From Athripsodes cinereus (taxonomy: Eukaryota; Arthropoda; Insecta; Trichoptera; Leptoceridae): a stretch of DNA of 64,000 bases. The stretch is from positions 31,023,313-31,087,312 of the forward strand of contig OX388312.1 in assembly GCA_947579605.1 (NCBI GenBank), read 5' to 3'. A program made the translations under genes and the position numbers. This document shows, one piece after another, positions 21,621-32,060 of the stretch. The first letter of the stretch is position 1, and every line of letters starts with the position of its first letter. The notes beneath the pieces were generated by a model. That model did no database searches, had not been told where the DNA came from, and saw nothing but the letters and a program-made list of their open reading frames with translations.

Positions 21621-22108
21621 CAGTGGCGTAACTGTAGGGAAGCTGGGCTGAAAATATGCCACGGGCCCCAGACCAGATGGAGGCTCCCGGTCTGAGAGGT
21701 CACGAGCTCAGGAGTAACCTAAAAAAAAATTTTTTTAGTAAAAATCAAATTATTTATTCAAGTACCTACTTAAAATCAATTAAAGATAGACACAACTAAA
21801 TATGCTATACAAATTCCAATAAATTACACTTTTGCGTAACAGTGAAAAGCTCGGAGAAAAGAATTTATTGATAAATATCTTGTTCGTATATTGTTGTTTC
21901 ATCAAAATTATTTAAGTAATCCTTTTAAATTTTTTTTAATATTTTTTACTAAAATGCACACAACACAAGTAATAACTAAAACTAAAACTGATGAGTAACT
22001 ACATACTTAAGTCATTTATCAAAATTAAATTAAAACGTGTCGATTTTTATTGGAGGGGCCTCGTCCAATGACTTTGCACGGGCCTCAGATGATATCGTTA
22101 CGCCATTG
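21621..22108. mobile_element. Non-autonomous hAT-like element, about 488 bp
   Basis: Termini are inverted: CAGTGGCGTAAC on the left and GTTACGCCATTG on the right (one mismatch over 12). The subterminal regions also mirror each other ('cgggcccc' near the left, 'acgggcctc' near the right). The flanking 8-mers ttattttt and ttcttgtt agree at 6 of 8 positions, compatible with a decayed 8-bp hAT target duplication. The interior is AT-rich with no transposase frame. CAGTGGCGTA ends are common among animal DNA transposons; hAT is the best guess. Confidence 0.65.
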
Positions 22109-22141
22109 TTCTTGTTGTAATGTTGAAATAGCTTTATTTCT

Positions 22142-22182
22142 CGGATATTTCAGGAGTCCAAGGACTCCTATTTATCCGTTTA
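22142..22182. repeat. Double-stem palindrome matching an R1-like LINE 3' end
   Basis: 'ctcggatatttcaggagtcc' followed by 'aaggactcctatttatccg' matches 18721-18762. It is a short relic of the same 3' terminus. Confidence 0.6.
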
Positions 22183-22199
22183 GGTGAAAAATTTATTAA

Positions 22200-25083
22200 T
22201 ATTTGAACTCTCTCTAGTCTAATACTACTATGCCAGTGTTGGCATCTCCGATCCTACCACTGTTCTTGTTGTATATGAAATCTGTTGTCACATATGCATT
22301 GTTAAACTGAAAATAAAAACAAATATTTATTTCACCACAAGTTTTTTATCGCCTCTCTCAATAAAAAAACATATAGTAGTTAGTAAAAAACATTTGTTTT
22401 AATTTTAAATTTTTCGACTTAAGCTCCGACACAATGTAATTCCAAAAAAAAACTGATTCCAAAACATTTCAAAATAAAATAAATTAAATTAAGAGGGTAT
22501 CTACAATTTACCGAGATCTTTTCTTTCTTTCTTTTCAGTAAATAGAATAAAAGTGCCTTTACATATTCATATAGCTGTAATGCCATTATACATACCTACA
22601 GACATTTTGCTTCTTTCGTAATACAAAAATCTTATTCAAATTGATTCTTTGTAAGAGCATTCGCTTGTTTACGAGAGATTTATTTCAAAATATCTCATTA
22701 TTTATGGCCTCGCTCCATACTCGAAATTTAAAATATTCATTTTATTTTAATTGTCAGTCTTGTTTTACAATAATGAATATTTTATTGAATTTGTAGATTT
22801 TCATTTTCATGGCCAGCAGACCTTTGATGTAAACACTTAACATTACTCAACGCCCCATCTCCACAATTAGCAGATTGTACTAGTTCCGTTAAGTAGAAAA
22901 TAGGAAAGGTGTTCAGATGTCTACGAATCAGCTTAGACTGGCGTATTAAAGTGCAGTTTCCCGTGATAACTTCACCAGTTCCTGTCACAAATAACTATTT
23001 TCAATAGATTGAGTACACATAATTATTATTATTGAAAATAAATCATGCTCTATTGCGGCCATTACAGCTTTTAGCCAATGCGATCCCAGATAAAACAAAA
23101 AGTTCACAAGTCTTTCCATTTTATTCACATATTCAGCGTGCATTGCGTTATTATTGTATTCGGGGCAATGTTATTTAATAATTGGACTGCCTTTGTCATT
23201 GGGGATACTGCAAGAATTTTGGTGTCCACAACATGTCAACTAATAGTAACCGTCTTTAGTGATTTCGTAAGAATGTTAATGAAACAGTAAAAAATAAAAT
23301 AAAATACTGGATTAAGTGTATAAAATGATTTTCAATGCGTGTGTTACATAAAATCGATTTTATCTAGAAAAAAGAGTGCGTCAATAAAATTAAAATAAAT
23401 AGTTAAGTATACGAGTATTTAGGTTACAAAAATGAGAAAACTAATCGCGTACTCACGAGAAATAGTCCCGAGAAAAAAGCAAATGTGACAACAGCTTGTA
23501 GGGACTTGAACAATAGAGCAAATAGCAATTAATCAATGTATCACGATTATTCAACGTCAGTTTTGCTCTAAAAAACAATAATTTACATATTTCTATAACA
23601 GGACACTCTCGGAAATTGATTCTGTCTTAGAATTATGTCGTTATTTCATAATTATTAACTTCTGTAAAAAATATAAGATCATACGCATGTACCGTAGAGA
23701 TTATTCTCATTACCTATATCATATTTATCCACATAATGATAATAATTATGCAAGAATGTACGCAGGCTAGTTGTCAGAGGTACTTTTTCTTATTACGCTG
23801 CCAGGCGACATAAACCTTCTGGTTTAATTTGTTATTATTAAATTTCAAAAATAATACTTAAGTATTTAAAATCTTAATCGTACAGCCACAAAACAAATCC
23901 AACCCAATTACCATTGTATAATAATAATAATACGGAATTTCTAATTTCTCTCTCGTCGCAAAATTATCCCAAACCCAACTCGAAATTAATAGAACGGGAT
24001 CCCAATCGTCAATACGGATTAAATTTAAAGCTAACCTTTCCCTTAAATCCTTGAACTTAAACAATCTACATTGTCCTCAATTGTGAGGGACGCGGCCTGT
24101 TACTTTTGTGTCCCCTTTTTGATTATGATAGATTGTGGTTCATTTAACTTTCGCTACTGTTGCCAGTAACAAACTTAATTTGATAGACGTGACTAATATA
24201 ATAATACATATCATGAATAACTGACATTATTAAAATTAATGAATGGCATACTGGCAATGTCTGCGAAAACAATTACATAGATAATTATTTGTAATATTTT
24301 ACATAGAACATTTAACTTTCTATTCACTCATATAACTCGAGTACATTATTTAGATAGTTTATTTATTTTATTTTTATACAATTCACGGCTATATACAATG
24401 AACGGTTTTATTTTTTATACTCTTTTCTGGACTCTGAATGGCCAAACCGACACTTTCAGAATCAATGTTGAATTCTGAGAAGGTAGTGTATTCTATTCCA
24501 TTTTCAAAGGCCATTCATTCGTGTACGAAGTGTCTCTTACTTCCCTTGAAAACTCATTGTGGTACCTTGCGGTAGATATATCTCTGCTGAACGAGAGAAC
24601 AGCGAAGCGTCTCTAAGAGTGCTACATGATCAAGAATATGCAGATGAATTCTTAAAATGCATCGTGCATTGTGACTAAAGATTTAATAATATTTTTTTCA
24701 GTTAGTTGGAAAAATCACTGAACAACTAATAATAGTCCCGCTTGTTTCCCTTATATAAAAATATAAGGGAAACCAAAAAGGTAGGTATCTATTTCATAAA
24801 TCGGGTTATTAATACCCTCACATTCTGGTGTTTGAGTATTTAGCAATCTCCCTCATTATTATGGTGTACGTGCTTTATTTAACAAACACATTCTGATGGA
24901 TAACATTACAGATAGTCTACTAAGTGCTTACGTCATTCTTTATAAATAATGAAAACCATACGTGGAATCGATATTAAATAAATTTGCAGGAAAAATTGGA
25001 AGCATTCGTTTGAAAATTAAGTAAATTTTAAACGTTTCAGTTCTTCATGCAGATTCTACAAAAAAAAAACATAGTAGGTATTC
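22200..25083. other. Mostly unassigned AT-rich stretch
   Basis: Contains a family B repeat copy at about 22820-22985 and a scrap at 23050-23095 related to 1610-1650. The open frame at 23078-23290 (70 codons) has a hydrophobic stretch but no recognisable family, and I do not call it a gene. Confidence 0.4.
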
Positions 25084-25506
25084 TTGGTTGTTGTATCTCT
25101 AAGAAAAAGTATTTCAATTGAAAGAGTATTTGAAAAAGTATTTCAAAAGCGTAAAGAGGAATTGTGGAAGCAGGAACTTGGCGACAATCCATGGATGATG
25201 CCATCCGAAAGCGCAAACACCGCGCATAGTCTGAGGTACCCCACGTGGAAGACACTGAACAGGCTAAGGGTTGGGGTGAGTAGGTGCAAAAGTAACCAGC
25301 AGAGGTGGGGCTTTTTGGATGAGGAGGACACTAGCTGTGACTGAGGGGAAGTGCAGAGTGATTCTCATTTATTGCAATGCCCGCTCATGCAGAATGCATG
25401 TAATGAGAGTGACCTATTGATGGCGAATGACAAGGTGATATACGTCGCTGAATACTGGAGTGGCAAAGTCTTAAGTCCGGACCCGAAAAGTAAAGTACCT
25501 AATTGA
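25084..25506 (+). pseudogene. LINE ORF2 C-terminal region with one in-frame stop
   Basis: The frame reads WKTLNRLRVGVSRCKSNQQR, WGFLDEEDTSCD, then TGA (25342-25344), then GEVQSDSHLLQCPLMQNACN and EYWSGKV, ending at 25504-25506. Across the stop the motif C-x-C-G-E-x-Q-(x)n-H-L-L-x-C-P is preserved apart from the second cysteine, which the TGA replaces. That is the zinc-finger-like segment near the C-terminus of Jockey/R1-type LINE proteins. One nonsense change in an otherwise open frame indicates a moderately young dead copy. Confidence 0.7.
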
Positions 25507-25890
25507 AAAAAAAAGTTATATTTTGTTCGAACTTAAAATCTTTGTTGATTTTTTATATCCCTATAAATTGAACATATAAAAGGGGTAAATGTAGGAGGCT
25601 ATGGGAGAAGGCAGTAGACTGATGGGCCGTCCAATGCAGAAAAAAAGATTGCAAGGGCAGGTTACGTGGATGGAGTGAAGAACTATGGTTCCCAGATGCA
25701 GCATTGGCCAGATTTCTTAGGAGGAAATAGCTAGGTATCGTGATAAACATACCTACTAAAACAAACGATAAAAGATGTACAGATGATGATGAAGTTAATA
25801 TGATTGAATCGAAAGGAGATGTATGATGGTACATATCTGAGTATAAGGTTATGTAATAAGTCTAATGATCGGCACATCTAATATTATCTG
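25507..25890. other. Non-coding stretch, possible LINE remnant
   Basis: 25600-25745 has higher GC and reads 'ggtagtgg'-free purine-rich sequence such as 'gcaagggcaggttacgtgga'. It may be degraded coding sequence of the adjacent LINE or an unrelated one. No clear frame. Confidence 0.3.
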
Positions 25891-25896
25891 GGGTAC

Positions 25897-25980
25897 ACAA
25901 GCTTTTAGCTTACAGTTAAAGATGTAGATGGTTGTATTCGGGTTTATAACAAAAATCCAGAAATATTAATAAAAAAAACA
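25897..25980 (+). mobile_element. SINE family 1 fragment
   Basis: 'cacaagcttttagcttacag' then 'ttgtattcgggtttataac' and an A-rich tail match the 3' half of 8249-8429. The tRNA-like head is missing (5' truncation). Confidence 0.65.
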
Positions 25981-26029
25981 AGATAAAAATCTTACATATC
26001 AAGAGTGCAGTTCTGTGAATATTCGTTTG

Positions 26030-26434
26030 GTGAAACCAGCAGGGCTACTCTCGACACAATCTAAATATGATCTTAATCTAGTCTTGATCTTAATCATAGG
26101 ACGCGCGAAGGGACTACTACGGTCAAACATACCGCGCTACTGCTACTGCGAGATCGGTATGCACGTATTTTTGACTAATAGTCACTTCGCGCGTCGTATG
26201 ATTAAGATTTTTTTTAAGAGATATATCTGGGTTTTGTTATAAACCCAAATACAACCTTATACACCTTTCACACTAAGCTTAAAGCTTGTGCCGTGAAAGG
26301 GGAGTTTGCCGGCACCTGGTATAGAACCACGGACCCCTTGTTCTGGAGGCCGAGACTCTACCTCCAGGCTACCGACGAACTCGATTTAGATCATATTTAG
26401 ATTTTGTCAAGAGTAACCCTACTGGTTTTATAAG
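26030..26434. mobile_element. Palindromic MITE carrying a nested SINE
   Basis: The outer arms 26030-26080 ('accagcagggctactctcga', 'aatctaaatatgatctt') and about 26385-26434 ('tcaagagtaaccctactggt') are inverted copies. An inner pair, 'ggacgcgcgaagggactact' (26099 on) and 'agtcacttcgcgcgtcgt' (26180-26197), also mirrors. The right half is interrupted by the SINE at 26208-26384; removing it restores a continuous palindrome of about 230 bp. Confidence 0.75.
26208..26384 (-). mobile_element. SINE family 1, complete copy nested in a MITE
   Basis: Reverse orientation relative to 8249-8429 and nearly full length: tail 'aagagatatatctgggtttt' at the left, B-box region 'tagaaccacggacccc' and head 'ctaccgacgaactcga' at the right. 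The B-box is mutated compared with the 8.3-kb copy. Confidence 0.8.
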
Positions 26435-27420
26435 ATATTAACTCAAAGTTAAAGCCAACTGCAGGTGTATTCCTAGAAAATATTATGTTTTGCGAAACTC
26501 ACCTCTGCAATATTCCAGTAATTTGTGTTTGCCATTTAACTTCCTAATGTTTTTCTTGGAAAGTTATTATTGCTTTCTACAATATAATAACAAAATAATG
26601 TTGCGAAATTTGATCAATGTAAATTATAAATTTCTGTACCTAACTTAAAATTAAATGTTTTCTTTATATTGTATTCAAATGTTTGCAATAATATTATACA
26701 TACACGTTATAACCGCGCGTACTGCAGAATTTCCTGATAACATTACAAATTATGTTTTGGGAACTTGTTTATACGAGTAATGTTATTAAATCAAATGTTT
26801 TCGTTACCTTACAAGTTATTTACATAATAGCATTTCTTCGATAAAATAAATTAAATGGATGTGAAACAACTTTAATTTGAAAAAATATACTCACAAAATA
26901 ACATCCATTTCTAAAGTTTGTTATATATTTTAATTTTGCTGTGGTTTTTGAACTGTTTTCTTCTTGTATAAACCTATGTTAAATTGTATGGAGTGTAGAG
27001 AAATTATATGTTTTGATGTAGATTGTATTATTAGTAAGGTATTTCATTTTGTTATTAAAAAAGGCAAAAGCCGTTTATAGTTTAATAAATATAATAAATA
27101 AAAAAAATTGCGTAATTGACGTCGAATTATAAAGATGATAAAAAATAATACTCCCTTAGCTGAAGTTTTCACATTAAAACAATACTATTAACAGCTATAA
27201 CAAAACCTATAATTTTGTACAATATAATGCGACAGACGTGCGGTCGTTTACTGTACCTTTGTAATAAAAAACAAATACCATTTTAAATCCACACAAAACG
27301 AGAGATTTGTTAATTGTTAATTGTCTTTATTACATTAAACATAGTCATAAACATTTTTTTATGAATTGTTATTTTGCTTTTCACAAAAAATATCGACAAA
27401 ATACTAAATAGCAGCGGCGT
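26435..27420. other. AT-rich non-coding stretch
   Basis: No gene, RNA or structured repeat recognised. Confidence 0.35.
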
Positions 27421-27422
27421 GC

Positions 27423-27666
27423 ATTTCATACATTTAAGTATGGTCTAATAATTATAATATTAATTTCATACATTTAAGTATGGTCTAATAATTATAATAT
27501 TAATTTCATACATTTAAGTATGGTCTAATAATTATAATATTAATTTCATACATTTAAGTATGGTCTAATAATTATAATATTAATTTCATACATTTAAGTA
27601 TGGTCTAATAATTATAATATTAATTTCATACATTTAAGTATGGTCTAATAATTATAATATTAATTT
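27423..27666. repeat. Perfect 40-bp tandem array, six copies
   Basis: Units begin at 27423, 27463, 27503, 27543, 27583 and 27623 with 'atttcatacatttaagtatg' followed by 'gtctaataattataatatta'. I see no differences between units apart from the first junction ('gcatttc' versus 'taatttc'). Perfect identity implies very recent expansion. There are no unique spacers, so this is not CRISPR-like. Confidence 0.95.
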
Positions 27667-27991
27667 ATTATTTATTAAAATATTTTCACGGCCAAAGCCT
27701 TTTTCATGTTGAACCCTTGTATACATACATGTACCTACACAAAGGGACGATCACTTTTTAAAAAAAGAGACAAACAATTAGATTAATAAAAAACGAGAGT
27801 TCAACATACCTACAGTGTAACAAAAAAGTACAAAATTGTCAAAAAAAAATTTGGTCAAGACAATAAAAAAAATATGAAAATGGTATAAAAAATGTCAATT
27901 GCACCATTTAGAAGCTTGTGCAAGAAACAAATGTCAAACATCTTCCTACGATTCTCAAGACTGAGGATACCAAGCTCGCTTATTAATATAA

Positions 27992-28165
27992 TCTTCTTAT
28001 ATATAAAAGGAAGTGGTGTGTGTTACAACACTTATAACCCAAGAATGGCTGTACCGATTTGAATGATCTCTGATTTGTTGGATTCTTCTCCGCCCGGAAT
28101 AAACTATAGGCTATTAAAACATCTTACAAATTCACGGTAAGAAAAAATACGAAGAAAATTATTTA
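27992..28165 (+). mobile_element. Possible Helitron-like 5' end
   Basis: Begins TCTTCTTATATATAAAAGGA, resembling the TC-TTATATATAAAA starts at 36980 and 40399. It continues 'ggctgtaccgatttgaatga', a string that also resembles sequence after the start of such elements ('aaccgatttgcctgattc' at 29700). No CTAG 3' end was identified. Confidence 0.4.
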
Positions 28166-29580
28166 CGCCATACATTTTTAATTTCAAAAATAAAAACAAT
28201 ATGGAGAGTTGTGGCGCTGTTAGCGCTCCCACGTCGCCTGTTGCATTGTGCTAAAATAATCCTTATGTTCTGCTGTATTAAGAATCAAATTACTATAATC
28301 AATATGAACATGGTGTGTCAAACTGATGAATTAATATTTTTTTACTATAAATCTGTCACATAAATGTGGACGTGCACAGATTATATTTGAAATTGTATTT
28401 TATTATTGCAGATGGAAAACTATTATTGAACCATAACTTGTGTTTTATAAAGGATAGGTATTATTGTGCTACGGTTATGACACCAATTTAAGAATTATTT
28501 AAGTAATCAAAGCTTATGCGATAAGCCTGCCTTTTGGTATTTTTTGTAAACATGATAATATATACTTATATACAACATAATATTATGCTAATCAAGTTTT
28601 TATTTATAAATAAGTTTTTGTGGTGTGTTCTATTCTCGTTAATTTCTGATGACTTCTGATAATATGTCGATTGAAATCTCAAGTAATTTTTGAGTATCTG
28701 ACTCGCACAATATATATTCTCAAGACCATTACATCGTTTACATGCTTTGTGCCAATGTGATATATAAATATATTGGCACAAGGCATGACCGATATGAAAA
28801 GTCATGTCCCCCTCAGAGTAAAATAGGTGGGTGCTTTAAGCTGTCAATTAAGTGTAGGTATGTTATAACATGTAAAGTGTCATAAACGTTCATATTGTAC
28901 CTAATTGAGGAAAGGTTGATAACAATAAACGGGTGTGATCGATAATGGTATAAGCTTAGAATATACTTTGACGTAAGTAGCTTAGTGTTCAAGTATCCCT
29001 TGCTTGTTTATAGATAATAGCCCGAGGTTTAACGGAGCACTTAAGAAAATTACTGTTTCTCATAATTTTATAAATAAACTTTACGTTCTTTTAAGTGATG
29101 CAAAGTAATCGATTTATTTTTGAGAATCCTGAAAAGGAAGGTATTTAAAAAAAAATAAAAACATTTCACATCCACAAGATTTGCCGCCATCTTGCATGTC
29201 TTATTTTTTTGTTGACAGAGAAAGGAGAGTTTGCATGTTTCTAACATTTATCTGATCTTCTAACCATAATCACCCCATTTGTGCGATATCTCGTGAAAGT
29301 ATATAATTTAAACATTATAAAATAAGATAAATAGAATATAATATATAGTTTTTTGAATAGTTTAAGGTTTGTAAATTGTTATTATGAAAGAATAAGCTTT
29401 AATGTGCTTAAAAGCTTGTAGAATGTTATGGAACTGGGCCATTTTAATGATACAAAGTCAATTAAAAACTAACGATTTCTTTTGAAAACTGAAGAGGTGA
29501 AAAATAATGTCAAGTTTCTGCTCTTTAAATAAGTATTTATAGAAGATATTATGTCAAATAGAGAAAAGAAGTTACGTCAA
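28166..29580. other. AT-rich stretch with repeat scraps
   Basis: 28510-28545 carries 'atgcgataagcctgcctttt', a relic of the LINE 3' UTR at 5030-5215. 29160-29310 is a diverged family C repeat. No gene is supported. Confidence 0.4.
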
Positions 29581-29589
29581 ATAAAGAAT

Positions 29590-29886
29590 TGAATTTTCAA
29601 AATTCACTTATGCTGCGTGTTTTTGTTCTTGTGTGTGCATGCACAACGGAGTATCAAATGAGTTGTCCATGTATGTCCCCTCATAACTTGAGAACGGTTG
29701 AACCGATTTGCCTGATTCTTTTTTTGTTGTGTTCGTAATTATTAGGAGACGGTTTGTATGATTTTTTTTGGAAAATCCATCGAATAAGTCAGAAATTTGT
29801 ATGAAAGTCCCATTTGTATGACGGTTCCCCTGTTACGTGTTGCCATACCAATTTTTTTTTAAATCACGCCGGGTAAGAACATCTAG
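29590..29886 (+). mobile_element. Helitron-like element, 3' end intact
   Basis: Ends 'cgccgggtaagaacatCTAG' followed by T, the Helitron CTAG|T terminus, with a GC-rich 'cacgccggg' just upstream. The body has 'ttgagaacggttgaaccgat' and 'gtatgaaagtcccatttgta'. The 5' end near 29590 is uncertain. Immediately downstream is a short tandem duplication of 'taatatataaatttcgga' (29889-29925). Confidence 0.5.
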
Positions 29887-30052
29887 TTTAATATATAAAT
29901 TTCGGATTTAATATATAAATTTCGGAGACATAACTTGGGTCGAATTCTATGGTCAGTCTTCTGGCTTTTGAATCTAGAACAATGTCATTTTCTGGGAATG
30001 AATATTTTATATCATTAATTGATTTAGGGTAACGTTGTGGTAGATTCTAAAA

Positions 30053-30124
30053 ATAATTACGAATGTTTGGAGTAAAAAAAAGTGGCATTGTAACGTATTT
30101 TTGACTCCAAACATTCGTAATTAT
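30053..30124. repeat. 21-bp-arm hairpin
   Basis: 'ataattacgaatgtttggag' plus t (30053-30073) is exactly mirrored by 30104-30124. The 30-nt loop contains 'gtggcattgtaacgt'. Confidence 0.8.
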
Positions 30125-30685
30125 AAATATTTAAATTGAGTAAATATGGTAGCTGGTTTTTTAAATGAAGCATGAAATTTGTTATCTTTTGTGTAATGAT
30201 GATGATGAATAGATAACTACCCATGTAATGTATTCGCTCCAGGTAATTTAAAAATATAACACTGCAGCGAAAACATCGTCTTATCCATGTTAGATTATAC
30301 TTGTATCATTATTATTTCCAATACTCCAGAAAATAAAGAGACGTTTCATATTAAACAATTATTTTCATGAAATGAAATCGAAAACAGTTAATAGATCAAT
30401 AATATAGATAGATATTTTGTTTCAAGTCACTAATTAAAATGTCATTTAATTAAACAATGAGACAATAAGAATATTCAGCAACTAAATTTAATTACTTTCA
30501 ACTAAATTCAGAAGTATCTTTTAATGAAGAAAATACTGATTAGAGAATCTGACATTCAAGACAGGCATTGAAATTATCTTTTATTACTATTTGAATATTA
30601 TTACATGGTGTTAATTGAACAGCTAAATCTTATCCAATCGAAATGTTGCATCCATTTTCATTTAAACATTTATTATCTACAATTT

Positions 30686-30880
30686 GATGGCAGTTGTGAT
30701 GCAGAGGTAACGCTCTTGTCTTTGAGTCACGAGATTTCGGGTTCAATCCCGGCCAGGACAAAATGAAGAACGGCCCTTATACAACTGTCCTGGGTCTGGG
30801 TGTTAAATGTTTATGTGTTTTGTGCACTGTATTAATGTATCGTTCATAAGTATCCATAATTTATTTATTTATTTAAAATA
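30686..30880 (+). mobile_element. tRNA-derived SINE (family 2)
   Basis: Head 'cagttgtgatgcagaggtaa' with 'ctcttgtctttgagtcacga' and the B-box region 'cgggttcaatcccggcc'. Then 'ctgtcctgggtctgggtgtt' and a (TTTA)n-like tail at 30863-30878. Other copies: 40016-40142 (minus) and a fragment at 61262-61300. The shared T-arm 'cgggttcaatcccg' can form a 5-bp stem. Confidence 0.75.
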
Positions 30881-31640
30881 ATAATACAAGATTCATATAT
30901 AAATTTGGGACATGCTCGATTTGTGTGAATTGTCATATATTGTATGGAACTGTCTCACATCATCCGAACTTTCATAAAGAGACAATTTATTTTCCACTAA
31001 AGCTCTACGGTTTTCATACAGTTATTCTTTCTTTTTATTTTCCTTGTTCCTTGTTGTTTTAAATCTATCGTGCCACTGTTTGCACTACAAACATTAACTG
31101 CATTTTTATTTTTAAGAGACACATATTTCTCTAGCTGCTCTATAATTTAATTTAAACTCAATACTTCTATTGCTGGCTCAGGGGAAAAGCAGTCGTAACA
31201 ATCTGTTTGTGTTGATTTATTTTCGCAGTCTCCTTCTTCAAATTCAAATAATAAATTAACAGTTTCATAACTTGAAACTGTTAATCTCAACGTAAAATCC
31301 CACGGAAAAAATAATCTCTTTTCCGTCCTGTGCCTCCGAAACGAGCTTTTAAATATAAAAAAGGAAAGCCTTTACTAGTAGTTGGTACTGAGATTTAAAT
31401 TACCATACAATTGTTTTGCTATAAACAGTCTTGTTATGATTTAACAAACATAATGTCAGTTAAGTTCTCGTAAAATATTCAATCAATGCACTTGACATCA
31501 AGTTATTGATATTGTTGATATTATTTCCTAGTTAAATACGTTAATAGATATACAATCTACTTCCGCGTTAAGCTTTGTGATCTAAAAAGTTATTATTATC
31601 TTTTTTTTCGAATGTTTCGTGATTAATACTGTGGAATTCC
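30881..31640. other. AT-rich non-coding stretch
   Basis: Nothing assignable. A short inverted repeat of 'taacagtttcataacttgaa' / 'actgttaatctcaa' type lies near 31255-31290. Confidence 0.35.
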
Positions 31641-31646
31641 ATATTC

Positions 31647-31783
31647 ATTATTAATTTAAAATAAAATAAACTTATTGGATTGTATTTTCCACTGGAATAA
31701 CCTTAGTTCCGAAAACGTTTTAACTCTAATTAAAGTTATTCTAGTGGAAAATACAAAGTTTATTTTATTTTAAATTAATAATT
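31647..31783. mobile_element. Hairpin element, about 137 bp
   Basis: Arms 'attattaatttaaaataaaa' ... 'gtattttccactggaataac' and the mirrored right side ('gttattctagtggaaaatac' ... 'ttttattttaaattaataat') pair along nearly their whole length. The centre is near 31710. This is a small palindromic MITE or foldback. Confidence 0.75.
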
Positions 31784-31992
31784 ATTATTATCGTTACCAC
31801 TAATGTGGTTTGCATCAAATTGGAAATGTCCTTTTTTATTTTGTGTAAACATAAATAAATTATAGATTAATGAAAATAAAACACTTATGTAATATATCTA
31901 TAAGTTACTTTATATATCGTGAGCCGGCTTTTAAAAGCTTCCGCTCTGATCATCAGACTAACGTATGCGCTTATTAACGTGTACGATTCAAT

Positions 31993-32060
31993 CAAAGGTG
32001 TCGGCAAACTCTTCTTTTACGAAACAAGCTTTTTGCTTACTGTGAAAGGTAAATATATGT
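31993..32060 (+). mobile_element. SINE family 1 fragment
   Basis: 'ggtgtcggcaaactcttctt' and 'gaaacaagctttttgcttac' match the middle of 8249-8429. Both the tRNA-like head and the distal body are degraded. Confidence 0.5.
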
